Assembly (NCBI GenBank): GCA_964597045.1
Contig: CAZQWE010000004.1
Span: forward strand, 1 to 64,000
Direction: 5' to 3'
Length of the DNA: 64,000 nucleotides
Origin: UBA9655 sp964597045
Lineage (GTDB): Bacteria > Pseudomonadota > Alphaproteobacteria > UBA9655
A program made the position numbers and the translations under genes. Under the pieces are notes generated by a model. It did no database searches and was not told where the DNA came from. It saw nothing but the letters and a program-made list of their open reading frames with translations. Below are positions 50,625 through 59,673 of the stretch, one piece after another. The number at the start of each line of letters is the position of its first letter. The stretch's first letter is position 1.

Positions 50625-51764
50625 ATGGTAAAGAAACGCAAGAGAGTAGAGCTTGAGCCTTGGCAAGATTCTAAAGCGAAGCCTTATATTCATATTGATG
50701 GGGTGTCTAAGGAATTTGGGGGGTATTTAGCCGTTGATTCTGTGAGCCTATCGATTTATCAGGGTGAGTTTTTTTCCCTTTTGGGGCCCTCTGGTTGTGG
50801 GAAAACCACACTCCTTAGAATGCTTGCGGGACTTGAAATGCCAACACAAGGAAAGATTTATATTGATGGAGTAGATGTCACGAGACGTCCAGCTTACGAT
50901 CGACCTGTTAATATGATGTTTCAATCCTATGCTCTTTTTCCCCATATGACCGTTGAAAAAAATGTAGCTTTTGGTCTCAAACAAGAGCGAATTTCAAAAG
51001 CTGAGATACGTGATAGGGTGAAGGATGCTCTCCGTCTTGTTCAGATGGAAAAGTATGGAACGCGTATGCCTCACCAACTTTCGGGAGGGGAAAGACAACG
51101 GGTTGCTTTGGCTCGTAGTCTTGTTAAAAGACCAAAGTTACTCCTTCTTGATGAGCCTTTAGCAGCCTTAGATAAAAGACTTCGTGAACAAACCCAGTTT
51201 GAGCTTGTCGGAATTCAGGAAAAAGTTGGTGTCACATTCATCATGGTCACGCATGATCAAGAAGAAGCCATGACCATGTCAACAAGACTTGGCGTTATGG
51301 ATCATGGGCGTCTTCGTCAGGTTGGAACACCAAATGAAATCTATGAGTATCCGAACTCTGATTATGTGGCTGATTTCATAGGGAGTATTAACAAGTTTGA
51401 AGGTCTTGTGACGGAAGATGAAGCAGACCATATCCTTGTTGAGTCAGAGGAGGCAGGATGTGAGCTTTATGTGAGTCACTCCGCGGATGTGCCTGTGGGA
51501 TCACATGTGAAAGTGGCTATACGACCTGAAAAGGTCATGATCTCAACGAGTTCACCTGAACAAAAAAGGAATTCAACGAAGGGAATTGTGAAGGATATAG
51601 GATATCTTGGAGATGTGTCTATCTATCACGTAGAACTTGATTCTGGAAAAATTGTTCTCGCGACACAGCCAAACCTTGTGAGGCTTGCTGAACGTCCTGT
51701 GACCTGGGAAGATGAAGTGTACCTTTACTGGCGTGCGGAAAACAGCATTGTATTGATGACATGA
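50625..51764 (+). CDS. potG: polyamine ABC transporter ATPase
   Basis: 379 aa starting at ATG 50625 with GGAAGGTG just upstream. Walker A is LGPSGCGKTTLL near residue 58, the signature is LSGGERQRVALARSLV, Walker B is LLLLDEPLAALD. A C-terminal TOBE domain is present (residues about 290-370). It powers polyamine import with PotHI. It follows potF by 2 nt and overlaps potH by 4 bp. Confidence 0.96.
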   Translation: MVKKRKRVELEPWQDSKAKPYIHIDGVSKEFGGYLAVDSVSLSIYQGEFFSLLGPSGCGKTTLLRMLAGLEMPTQGKIYIDGVDVTRRPAYDRPVNMMFQSYALFPHMTVEKNVAFGLKQERISKAEIRDRVKDALRLVQMEKYGTRMPHQLSGGERQRVALARSLVKRPKLLLLDEPLAALDKRLREQTQFELVGIQEKVGVTFIMVTHDQEEAMTMSTRLGVMDHGRLRQVGTPNEIYEYPNSDYVADFIGSINKFEGLVTEDEADHILVESEEAGCELYVSHSADVPVGSHVKVAIRPEKVMISTSSPEQKRNSTKGIVKDIGYLGDVSIYHVELDSGKIVLATQPNLVRLAERPVTWEDEVYLYWRAENSIVLMT

Positions 51765-52681
51765 GAGAACTTTGGAAAAAACTACAGGACTCTAATACAG
51801 CGTCCTATTTGGCGCTAGTAATCCCTTATGCTTGGATTCTTCTCTTTTTTATGATTCCCTTTTTGATTGTCTTAAAAATAAGCTTTTCTGATCTTAAAGT
51901 TGGACTACCTCCCTATGGACCACTCCTTGAGTGGGTGGAGGAGGGAGTGCTCACAATCAAGCTAAATTTTACAAACTTTGGTTTTATTGGGACTGATTCC
52001 CTATACCTTTTCTCCTATATTGAATCCTTGTTTATTGCCATTTTAGGGACCGTAGGATGCTTGTTGATTGGTTACCCGATGGCGTATGGTGTAGCGAGGG
52101 CAAATCCCTCTATACGGACGATTTTGCTCATGCTAGTGATCCTTCCATTTTGGACATCCTTTTTGCTTCGCGTATATGCTTGGATTGGGATCTTAAGTCC
52201 CAATGGTCTTCTCAATAATGTCTTAATGAAGATTGGACTGATTTCAACACCTCTCACAATATTGGATACAACAATCGCAACCGTAATAGGAATTGTCTAC
52301 TGTTACCTCCCTTTTATGATCCTTCCCCTATATGCTTCCCTTGAAAAGATTGACACAACCCTTCTTGAAGCCGCCTATGATTTAGGAGCTCGACCATTGC
52401 ACGCTTTTAGACATGTTGTGTGGCCTTTGTCTCGCCCAGGCGTGATTGCAGGATCAATGCTTGTACTGGTTCCAGCCATTGGGGAATTTGTGATTCCAGA
52501 GCTCCTTGGAGGATCTCAAACCTTGATGATTGGTAAGGTTCTATGGAATGAGTTCTTTACGAATCGCGACTGGCCGGTTGCGTCAGCTTTGGCTGTGTTA
52601 ATGCTCATTCTTCTCGTGACACCGATTGCCATATTCCAGAGGATTCAAGAACGTCAAGTGAGGTTCCTCGATGCAGAATAA
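51761..52681 (+). CDS. potH: polyamine ABC transporter permease PotH
   Basis: 306 aa with six membrane helices (LALVIPYAWILLFFMIPFLI first). The coupling motif is EAAYDLGARPLHAFRHVVWPLSRPG (in two parts), contacting PotG. An inner-membrane protein that pairs with PotI. It overlaps both neighbours (4 and 11 bp). Confidence 0.95.
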   Translation: MRELWKKLQDSNTASYLALVIPYAWILLFFMIPFLIVLKISFSDLKVGLPPYGPLLEWVEEGVLTIKLNFTNFGFIGTDSLYLFSYIESLFIAILGTVGCLLIGYPMAYGVARANPSIRTILLMLVILPFWTSFLLRVYAWIGILSPNGLLNNVLMKIGLISTPLTILDTTIATVIGIVYCYLPFMILPLYASLEKIDTTLLEAAYDLGARPLHAFRHVVWPLSRPGVIAGSMLVLVPAIGEFVIPELLGGSQTLMIGKVLWNEFFTNRDWPVASALAVLMLILLVTPIAIFQRIQERQVRFLDAE

Positions 52682-53468
52682 GCTTTCGTTCTTTCTTAAG
52701 TTTTGTATGACAGTGGGATATGGGTTTCTTTATCTACCCATCTTTACCCTGATTGTATTTTCTTTTAATTCATCTCGTCTCGTAACCGTATGGCAGGGCT
52801 TTTCTACCAAATGGTATGCGTCATTGCTTGAAGATGATGTGTTGCTCCATTCTGCATGGATTAGTTTACAAGTTGCAACGATGGCGGCCACTTTAGCAGT
52901 CATATTGGGGACATTAGCTGCCGTCTCTCTTGTTCGTTTGGGGCGGTTTCGAGGGCGTCAATTCTTTGGTATTTTAACGACAGCGCCTCTTGTGATGCCG
53001 GAAGTGATAACCGGACTTGCCTTACTTCTACTCTTTGTAGGGCTTGAGCAAATGATAGGATGGCCGAAGGGAAGGGGAATCCTCACGATTACCATAGCCC
53101 ATACGACGCTTTGTATGGCGTATGTGACTATCCTTATTAGGGGACGCCTTGCAGAAATGGATCGGTCCATAGAGGAGGCTGCTCTTGATTTGGGGGCTCG
53201 TCCCTTAAAAGTCTTTATGACCATTACAATTCCTGTTATCTCTCCGGCCTTAATTTCTGGGTGGCTTCTCGCCTTTGTGCTCTCGCTTGATGATTTAGTT
53301 TTAGCCAGTTTCGTTGCGGGTCCTGCCTCATCAACCCTTCCCATGGTGATCTTTTCCAGTATCCGTTTTGGGATTAGTCCTCAAATCAATGCCTTGGCTA
53401 CGATCATCATAACAGCTGTCGCAATTGGAGTAATGGGAGCCGGTTGGCTTTTGCATCGAAAGCGGTAA
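52671..53468 (+). CDS. potI: polyamine ABC transporter permease PotI
   Basis: 265 aa, six membrane helices. The EAA motif is EEAALDLGARPLKVFMTITIP. Family landmarks are FNSSRLVTVWQGFSTKWY at the N-terminus and SLDDLVLASFVAGPASSTLP. It is the last gene of the potFGHI operon; tRNA-Asp follows 51 nt later. Confidence 0.95.
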   Translation: MQNKLSFFLKFCMTVGYGFLYLPIFTLIVFSFNSSRLVTVWQGFSTKWYASLLEDDVLLHSAWISLQVATMAATLAVILGTLAAVSLVRLGRFRGRQFFGILTTAPLVMPEVITGLALLLLFVGLEQMIGWPKGRGILTITIAHTTLCMAYVTILIRGRLAEMDRSIEEAALDLGARPLKVFMTITIPVISPALISGWLLAFVLSLDDLVLASFVAGPASSTLPMVIFSSIRFGISPQINALATIIITAVAIGVMGAGWLLHRKR

Positions 53469-53474
53469 TTGTCC

Positions 53475-53503
53475 TTGACAATATGATGAGGGAAAGGTAT
53501 CTC
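53475..53503 (+). promoter_or_regulatory. sigma70 promoter for tRNA-Asp
   Basis: A consensus -35 TTGACA (53475-53480) and TATCTC (53498-53503) are spaced by 17 nt. Transcription would start about 10 nt before the tRNA gene at 53520. Confidence 0.7.
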
Positions 53504-53519
53504 AAGAGGCACACCTAGC

Positions 53520-53596
53520 GGGGGTGTAGCTCAGTTGGTTAGAGCGCCTGCCTGTCACGCAGGAGGCCGCGGGTTCAAGTCCCGTCACTCCCGCCA
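53520..53596 (+). tRNA. tRNA-Asp (anticodon GTC)
   Basis: The acceptor stem is GGGGGTG/CACTCCC (one G-T pair), discriminator G, encoded CCA at 53594-53596. The anticodon stem CCTGC/GCAGG carries the loop CTGTCAC with anticodon GTC. The T arm has GGTTCAAGTCC. It is followed by a small GGCCC-TTC-GGGCC hairpin. Confidence 0.97.
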
Positions 53597-53673
53597 GGGC
53601 CCTTCGGGCCAGTGATCAGTGATTAGTAATCAGAATAAAAGCTGAGAACTAGCATATTATTTATCTTTGCTGC

Positions 53674-54810
53674 CTATATACTATTAATGTAACCATTACC
53701 GATTACTTCTATCGATTCCCTATATTTCAAGCCCAAATCATTCGCCACAGCTTTGTATGTAATGTTACCTTTATAAACGTTAAGGCCTTCTCTTAGATTG
53801 GGATCATCCCTAAGAGCTGTATCATAGCCCTTATTGGCAATTTCAAGCACAAAGGGAAGCGTCGAGTTATTAAGAGCAAAGGCTGATGTTCTTGCCACAG
53901 CCCCTGGCATATTTGTCACACAGTAATGAACAACTCCATATTCCACATAGGTGGGGTGGGCAAAAGTTGTAGGTTTGCTTGTCTCAAAGCACCCTCCTTG
54001 ATCAATGGCGACATCAACCAAGACGGAGCCCTTTTTCATTCTTTTGACCATGTCTTCGGAAACAAGTTTAGGTGTAGCGGAACCTGGTACGAGAACGGCG
54101 CCGATAACAAGGTCTGATTCAAGCACAGCTTGTTCGATGGCTTCAATGGTTGCGTATTGGGTTGTGAGTTTACCTCCAAATATGGCATCGAGTTCATTCA
54201 ATCGGTGGATGGATTTGTCAAGAACTGTTACTTTTGCACCTATACCAGTCGCTACACGTGCGGCATTTGTGCCCACAACGCCACCGCCGAGGATAGTTAT
54301 TTTTCCTGGTTTCACTCCAGGGACACCACTGAGGAGGATTCCTGATCCACCTTTTTCCTTTTCAAGGCAATGAGCTCCAACCTGGATGGACATCCGACCT
54401 GCCACTTCACTCATCGGTGTGAGGAGGGGAAGCCCCCCCTTTGGGGAGGTAACTGTTTCGTATGCAATGGCAATACAGCCTGAATCAAGTAAACCTTGGG
54501 TTTGTTCTTGATCAGCAGCAAGATGAAGGTAAGCAAATAAAATCTGATCGCGTTTAAGAAGCTTGATTTCCCGTGGCTGAGGTTCCTTGACTTTGACAAT
54601 CATGTCTGACTTTTTATAAACTTCATCATGGCTTGGGGAAATCGATGCACCTGCGGCTTTATAAGCTTCATCCGTCAGTCCCACACCCTCTCCGGCGCTT
54701 GATTCCATGATAACCTGGTGTCCATGATGGGTCAGCTCTCTAACGGAAGAAGGCACAAGTCCCACCCGATTTTCATTATTCTTAATTTCCTTTGGAACCC
54801 CAATAATCAT
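53674..54810 (-). CDS. ald: alanine dehydrogenase
   Basis: An NAD-dependent enzyme that interconverts alanine with pyruvate and ammonia. I chose ATG 54810 (GGGAGTGG upstream), giving 378 aa. The N-terminal MIIGVPKEIKNNENRVGLVP, SAGEGVGLTDEAY, FAYLHLAADQEQTQ, GGGVVGTNAARVATGIGAKV and VDVAIDQGGCFETSKPTT (parts) match the family. It could feed alanine carbon to pyruvate alongside alanine racemase. Convergent side faces tRNA-Asp. Confidence 0.95.
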   Translation of the reverse strand: MIIGVPKEIKNNENRVGLVPSSVRELTHHGHQVIMESSAGEGVGLTDEAYKAAGASISPSHDEVYKKSDMIVKVKEPQPREIKLLKRDQILFAYLHLAADQEQTQGLLDSGCIAIAYETVTSPKGGLPLLTPMSEVAGRMSIQVGAHCLEKEKGGSGILLSGVPGVKPGKITILGGGVVGTNAARVATGIGAKVTVLDKSIHRLNELDAIFGGKLTTQYATIEAIEQAVLESDLVIGAVLVPGSATPKLVSEDMVKRMKKGSVLVDVAIDQGGCFETSKPTTFAHPTYVEYGVVHYCVTNMPGAVARTSAFALNNSTLPFVLEIANKGYDTALRDDPNLREGLNVYKGNITYKAVANDLGLKYRESIEVIGNGYINSI

Positions 54811-54963
54811 CAAGCCACTCCCTTTATTTTTGTCAGCTGTAACAAGGGAGGGTATAGCTGTCAAGTGACTCCAGTCGAACCATAAAGTTTATATTTGTAA
54901 AATAGTTATTCAAAAAACTGATGAAACAAGCACCTGCTCAATAAGGATTATTAGTGTTCATAT

Positions 54964-55000
54964 CAAGAGGATGAAGACTCACAAGGTTTTCATCCTCTTG
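54964..55000. terminator. 12-bp hairpin in the gap before the 55060 gene
   Basis: CAAGAGGATGAA and its exact reverse complement TTCATCCTCTTG surround a 13-nt loop, then TCTTTG. It lies 60 nt before a plus-strand gene and 150 nt upstream of ald on the other strand. No gene ends nearby on the plus strand, so leader-RNA structure is as likely as termination. Confidence 0.4.
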
Positions 55001-55059
55001 TCTTTGTAGAATCAAACCCATATGATATCTCTTATAGCATTATTAAATAAACGAGGGCG

Positions 55060-55875
55060 GTGTTGACTATATGGGGAACTTTGTTTGTCTTTCTTCTCTT
55101 TCCTTTATCTGCCTACGCGAAGTGGACAGAGTTTGATATCCGAACAAATGAAGATGGATCCATGACCGTAAAGGCGACTTATCGATATAAAGATAAGGAT
55201 TATTCTATTGTTTCAACAAAAATGACGGATAGTTATCTGTATGCCGATTATAATCGGGAGAAAGATGAGGCTTATATCCCGAAATATTTAATTCCTCATT
55301 TTTTTAAACAGCATAATTTAGCAAGACAGCATCAAAGGCAGTTGTGCCATATGTACTCCTTGTCTTGCGGAGAACAGCACTTAGGCTTTCTTCATGTCGG
55401 TCGAAAAAAGACCATCGGTATTAAAGTTCCAGAAGGATGGTGGGAGTATAAGATCGAAGAAGAGGATGAAGTTCTTAAATTATGGGAAAGCCTTGGGATT
55501 TTAAGATTTCTGAATGGGATAAAAGAAATAGACAAAGGAAACCTTGAAAGAGTCGAGCATCGAGGACTTGCTCAATTGATGACTGTTCTTAATCCCTCTT
55601 TGAAGTCTGAAGAGAAGAAGATTGCAATTGAAATTGGATATCAGTTTATTTGTAGGTTAGCAGCCAGGGGGATGACGTTGCTGCCGGAAAAAAAGTTGAA
55701 TGAGGAAGAAGAGGAGAAGACAACGCCCCATCAAGTTGTTGTTGAGCTCTTTAAAGATGATCCTCAGGTGAAGCTCTATGAGGATTCAGGGTTTGTCAAG
55801 TATCGGCACCCTCAAAGACCATTGTCGGTGTATTCTAAAGACTGGCTGCTTTGCAAAAAGGTAGATCTGAAGTAG
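55060..55875 (+). CDS. secreted hypothetical protein (271 aa)
   Basis: No family is recognised. The signal peptide is LTIWGTLFVFLLFPLSAYA. The start is either GTG 55060 or TTG 55063, following CGAGGGCGG; the TTG has the better spacing. The first half of the mature protein is beta-rich and Tyr-rich (VKATYRYKDKDYSIVSTKM); the middle is an acidic helix region (EEEDEVLKLWESLG); Cys residues at RQLCHMYSLSCGEQH may pair. The C-terminal part is charged. Probably periplasmic or exported. Confidence 0.65.
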   Translation: MLTIWGTLFVFLLFPLSAYAKWTEFDIRTNEDGSMTVKATYRYKDKDYSIVSTKMTDSYLYADYNREKDEAYIPKYLIPHFFKQHNLARQHQRQLCHMYSLSCGEQHLGFLHVGRKKTIGIKVPEGWWEYKIEEEDEVLKLWESLGILRFLNGIKEIDKGNLERVEHRGLAQLMTVLNPSLKSEEKKIAIEIGYQFICRLAARGMTLLPEKKLNEEEEEKTTPHQVVVELFKDDPQVKLYEDSGFVKYRHPQRPLSVYSKDWLLCKKVDLK

Positions 55876-55897
55876 TGGGGTATTCCCAAATATGTTA

Positions 55898-55968
55898 CTG
55901 CTTGGAGCCCGGCGCGACAATGACAACCCCAAGGTAAGTCATTGCCGCGTCGAGACTTCGTTACTTCG
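55898..55968. repeat. decayed CGTCATTGC-type repeat
   Basis: A GC-rich stretch between two convergent genes with CCCGGCGCGACAATGAC and GTCATTGCCGCGTCGAG, resembling a rearranged copy of the dispersed repeat at 8161-8241 and 10275-10399. Assignment is approximate. Confidence 0.4.
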
Positions 55969-57393
55969 TTAGTAATCGTAAAGACCACCGCCGTTGTGAT
56001 TTGGTTGCTGTTGTCTCAAAAGACCTTTCTCACCAAGCTGTCTCATAAAGTCATCTTGATCTCTATAACTTACGATACCGACATTGCTTGCTGCTTGATG
56101 GAGTCTTAGAAGCTCTTCGTATTGACCTCTATCATCACCTTCCATACCATTTAGAATTTCTTGAAAGGTAACAATTTGTTCTGCAACAATTATGTTATCT
56201 GCTTGTCTAACATCAACAACTTGTGGAGCGTCATAGATGACCTGGCGAGGAGCAGCCGGTGGCATATAAGGTTTAAGCTCTTCTTCATTTTCATAAAACT
56301 CAACACCATCCTCTTGAGCCCTCTGTAACTTTCCTAATTGCGCCTTGATTGCGCTTGCTTCACGTTGATCAGCGTCAACAAGCATTGCAGTCAGCACTTG
56401 AATTTGTTCAAGAACACTAAACCGGATACTTTCTGGTTCTTGAGGAGGAGCATTGTTCATGGCAGGAGCATTGTCTTCATATTCTGGAAGACGGTGATTA
56501 AGTTCTTGCTCGTCAGCATAGTCTGTGACGCCGGCAGCTTGGGCTGCTTGAAGTTTCTTAATCTGTGCCTTCAAACTGCTTTTTTCCCGATCTTCTTCAG
56601 TAATTCCCAAAATAATATGTAAATTGGCTAACTGTTCCTCCACATTAATTCTTGATGTTGTGACCTTATAGGTATCTTGTGGTTCAGGACTGTTGTTGGC
56701 AGCTTCTTCTTCATCAGTATTAACTTTATTTGAGATCACTTGTTTATTTAAATCATCTTCATCTTTGAAATGAGTGATGCCACGATCCTTTGCAATTTTA
56801 AGAGTGCTGAGGAACCTCTCATAACCTTTCCTGTCTTCATCGGGTAGAGCCGTAAGAACTCCTTCAATTGCCTGAATCTCTTCTTCTACATTGCGACTCC
56901 CTTTTGCAACAACAGCAGATGGTGCTTTTTGCTTGTTTGCTTCAATCTCATTTTTTTTAATTTTGGCTTCATGTGACCGTTTTACTAATTTAACAACACT
57001 TGGTTGGGTTGCTGCAACGCTTGATACAACGGCCATTTGGTGATCGGCATTATTTACAACTTGCGCATCTCTAGTCTTGAAACGTCCGTTGTCTTTCAAG
57101 AGTTTTTTGACTTGCTCTAAAGACATATTTTGAATGTCGTTAAGACGAGCAAAACGAGTAACTCGACCTCTCCAACGCTCATTAAGTTCAATACCCGCTT
57201 CCTGGGCGGTCGTTTGTTTTTGTTCAATAAGATCTTTCAGTCTTTTTAAATGGGCTGGTGTTTTATCTTCAAGCGCATCCACAATGTCATTCCAACCCGT
57301 CTGTGCTGAGGCTTGGTTTAATGGAGAAAGGGTGGCGCCGCAAATAAGGGCTAATTTAAAAGCTGTTAATAATGGAGAATAATTTTTCATCAC
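55969..57393 (-). CDS. secreted protein with four copies of a novel repeat (474 aa)
   Basis: No family is recognised. The signal peptide is LLTAFKLALICGATLSPLNQ ending ASA. Four copies of a roughly 50-residue helical unit start at about residues 169, 251, 329 and 402, spaced by linkers rich in Asn, Pro and Glu. The unit begins V-x-E-Q/E-I/L, then L..L...(E/D).R, A...GI/V..(F/Y).(D/N)E(D/E)(D/E)L. The second repeat, for example, runs from VEEQLANLHIIL to GVTDYADEQELN. A weaker related segment lies at residues 32-80 (KQTTAQEAGIELNERW). Probably exported; function unknown. Confidence 0.75.
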   Translation of the reverse strand: MMKNYSPLLTAFKLALICGATLSPLNQASAQTGWNDIVDALEDKTPAHLKRLKDLIEQKQTTAQEAGIELNERWRGRVTRFARLNDIQNMSLEQVKKLLKDNGRFKTRDAQVVNNADHQMAVVSSVAATQPSVVKLVKRSHEAKIKKNEIEANKQKAPSAVVAKGSRNVEEEIQAIEGVLTALPDEDRKGYERFLSTLKIAKDRGITHFKDEDDLNKQVISNKVNTDEEEAANNSPEPQDTYKVTTSRINVEEQLANLHIILGITEEDREKSSLKAQIKKLQAAQAAGVTDYADEQELNHRLPEYEDNAPAMNNAPPQEPESIRFSVLEQIQVLTAMLVDADQREASAIKAQLGKLQRAQEDGVEFYENEEELKPYMPPAAPRQVIYDAPQVVDVRQADNIIVAEQIVTFQEILNGMEGDDRGQYEELLRLHQAASNVGIVSYRDQDDFMRQLGEKGLLRQQQPNHNGGGLYDY

Positions 57394-57505
57394 AAATCCT
57401 TTAATAATAAATGTTAATAGACATTACTACTGTCTTAGATAACATACTATGTAGATTTAAAATTGCAAGTCATATGTCTATGAAAAAAAATTGGAACAAC
57501 TTAAT

Positions 57506-57535
57506 TTGACGCAATACCCTAAAATACGGTATACT
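57506..57535 (+). promoter_or_regulatory. sigma70 promoter of hpf
   Basis: TTGACG (57506-57511) and TATACT (57530-57535) are spaced by 18 nt, 36 nt upstream of the chosen hpf start. This is a near-consensus promoter in the correct place. Confidence 0.65.
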
Positions 57536-57570
57536 TATATGATAAATCAAAACAGGAAGGGGTGGTTCAC

Positions 57571-58134
57571 ATGCAAATACTTATTACAGGAAAGAAGATT
57601 GAGATTGGGGAAGCTTTACGTGCTCAGTCAGAGGAGAAAACAGGGTATATCGCAAAGAAATATGGTCTTTCACCCTTAGAGACGACCGTCACTTATTCAA
57701 AGGAAGGTATAAACATTCGCTGTGATGTTGAGATGCATTTGGGACGCGGTGTTTATGTTCGGGCTCATCAAGAAACGGGAGATGCCTATTTGAGTCTTGA
57801 ACAAGCCGTTGAAACATTTGAAAAGAGAATTCGTCGCCACAAAAAGAAACTCATTGACCATTATAAGAAGCATGATGTTTTTTATGAGAAAGCTCCAGCT
57901 CTCCAAGCTGTGATCAATACACAAACAGATCAAGAGGTTGAAGAAGACAACCCCTTGGTTATCGCAGAAATGAAGACAGAGATTCCCTCACTCACGGTTA
58001 GTGAAGCAGTGATGCACCTTGATTTATCAGATTCACAAGCAATTCTTTTTAATAACATTGCTCATAATCAACTCAATGTGGTTTACCGCAGGACAGACGG
58101 GAATATTGGCTGGATTTCCCCGTCAAAGGCTTAG
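57571..58134 (+). CDS. hpf: long ribosome hibernation promoting factor
   Basis: 187 aa from ATG 57571, after AGGAAGGGG. The N-terminal HPF/RaiA domain (residues about 1-100) begins MQILITGKKIEIGEALR and has QAVETFEKRIRRHKKKL; the C-terminal ribosome-dimerisation domain is at about 125-185 (LTVSEAVMHLDLSDSQAILF and YRRTDGNIGWISP). It forms 100S ribosomes in slow growth. A strong promoter and an EIIA-type PTS in the same chromosome region are compatible with stress control. Confidence 0.95.
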   Translation: MQILITGKKIEIGEALRAQSEEKTGYIAKKYGLSPLETTVTYSKEGINIRCDVEMHLGRGVYVRAHQETGDAYLSLEQAVETFEKRIRRHKKKLIDHYKKHDVFYEKAPALQAVINTQTDQEVEEDNPLVIAEMKTEIPSLTVSEAVMHLDLSDSQAILFNNIAHNQLNVVYRRTDGNIGWISPSKA

Positions 58135-58143
58135 GAGACTTTA

Positions 58144-58395
58144 ATGAGAAAATGGATTAGCTTTAGTTTTCTCTTGTTGCCAACCGTCCTTTGGGCAGCG
58201 GAGCCAAAAACGGAAACATTCACGATTCCATCAGGAAAAACCCCGCCGTCACTCGATGGCCAAGATCGGACGCCTTTTTTTGCTGAGTCTTCTACAGGGA
58301 ATGAATTGATGGAAGAGATTAGTAGTCTTAAAGAGCAAGTGGCTGATTTAAAAAGCCGCGTAGCTGATCTTGAAAAGATTGTTCAGAAGAAGTAA
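58144..58395 (+). CDS. small secreted coiled-coil protein (83 aa)
   Basis: No family is recognised. Signal peptide MRKWISFSFLLLPTVLWAA followed by a polar stretch and a C-terminal leucine-heptad coiled coil (EEISSLKEQVADLKSRVADL). It begins 9 nt after hpf and is probably co-transcribed with it. It might trimerise like a Lpp/YbgF-type periplasmic helix (inference). Confidence 0.7.
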   Translation: MRKWISFSFLLLPTVLWAAEPKTETFTIPSGKTPPSLDGQDRTPFFAESSTGNELMEEISSLKEQVADLKSRVADLEKIVQKK

Positions 58396-58415
58396 AAAAA
58401 AGCCGTTATTGCGTT

Positions 58416-59567
58416 TTATTTCATCAAAGCCAAAACACCTGGCAAGGTCTTTCCTTCAAGCCATTCTAAGAAAGCCCCACCGGCTGTGGAAACATAGGTA
58501 AAGGCATCAAGTACGCCTGCTTGGGAAAGGGCTGCGACCGTATCTCCACCGCCTGCAACAGTTATCAATGACCCTTCTCGTGTAAGATGGGCAGCGCCTT
58601 CTGCTACACAGATGGTTCCTCGATTAAAAGGTGGCGTTTCAAATACACCTAGTGGACCATTCCAAAGCAATGTATGGCTTGTTTTCATTTTATGGTAAAT
58701 GTGATTTACGGTAGCAGGACCAATATCGAAGATTTTATCTGTTGGAAGGACGTCTTTAATAAGGCGTGTTGATATTCCCGGTTTATGAAAATTGTTAGAG
58801 ACGACAACATCAAAAGGAAGAATAATTTCTTTTTCCGAGTTAAGAATTTCCATGGCCATTTCTTTCAGTTCAGGCTCATAAAGAGATCCTCCAATAGGGA
58901 ATCCTTTGGCTGAAAGCAGAGTGTTTGCCATAGCTCCTCCGACGACCAGCCCATCAACTCTTTTCAAAAGATTTTCAAGAAGGGGAAGTTTTGTTGAAAT
59001 CTTAGCACCTCCCACAATGGCCAGGAGGGGACGTTTGGGCGTCTCGAGAGCCATCTGGAGTGCATTCAGCTCTTCCTCCATAAGACGGCCTGCGTAAGAT
59101 GGGAGAAGGTGCGCGATACCTTCTGTAGAGGCATGGGCTCTGTGGGCTGTTGAGAAGGCATCGTTCACATAGATGTCACCCCATGCTGACATTTCTTTTA
59201 CAAAAACAGGGTCATTCTTTTCCTCTCCCCCATGAAAGCGAATATTCTCCAAGAGAAGAATTTCACCGTCTTTAATGTCATGAGGATGATTTGAGAAGTG
59301 AACTGGAATTGGGGCTAACTCTTGTTGAAGAGCCTCTGCGATGGGAGTGAGTGTTAATGAGGGATCGACCCCTTGAGGGCGTCCTAAATGGGACATCACA
59401 ATGACTTGAGCTCCCTTTGAGGTCAGTTCCTTTAAAGTAGGGAGTGATCTCTCTAAACGTGTAATGTCGGTGACTTTACCGTTTTGAATGGGGACATTGA
59501 GATCCAGACGAACAAGTACGCGTTTGCCTTTCGGATTTACGTCATTGAGGGTCAGAAAATGAGTCAT
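58416..59567 (-). CDS. pgk: phosphoglycerate kinase
   Basis: A glycolytic enzyme; transfers phosphate between 1,3-bisphosphoglycerate and ADP. 383 aa, slightly short. Motifs are VLVRLDLNVPIQNGKVTD, VIVMSHLGRPQG, ILLENIRFHGGEEKNDP, VNDAFSTAHRAHAST, VGGAKISTKLPLLENLL and VAGGGDTVAAL. It is convergent with the small coiled-coil gene. TTGACA on the minus strand (59637-59642) is a possible -35. Confidence 0.96.
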   Translation of the reverse strand: MTHFLTLNDVNPKGKRVLVRLDLNVPIQNGKVTDITRLERSLPTLKELTSKGAQVIVMSHLGRPQGVDPSLTLTPIAEALQQELAPIPVHFSNHPHDIKDGEILLLENIRFHGGEEKNDPVFVKEMSAWGDIYVNDAFSTAHRAHASTEGIAHLLPSYAGRLMEEELNALQMALETPKRPLLAIVGGAKISTKLPLLENLLKRVDGLVVGGAMANTLLSAKGFPIGGSLYEPELKEMAMEILNSEKEIILPFDVVVSNNFHKPGISTRLIKDVLPTDKIFDIGPATVNHIYHKMKTSHTLLWNGPLGVFETPPFNRGTICVAEGAAHLTREGSLITVAGGGDTVAALSQAGVLDAFTYVSTAGGAFLEWLEGKTLPGVLALMK

Positions 59568-59673
59568 TAATTGCTCCCGATGTTAAAGTTACTTATCTAA
59601 TGGTATGCTAAATGTAACAATTTGTTAAGATTTTAATGTCAATGTAAACAGAAATCGTAAGGGGGGAGTCTCT

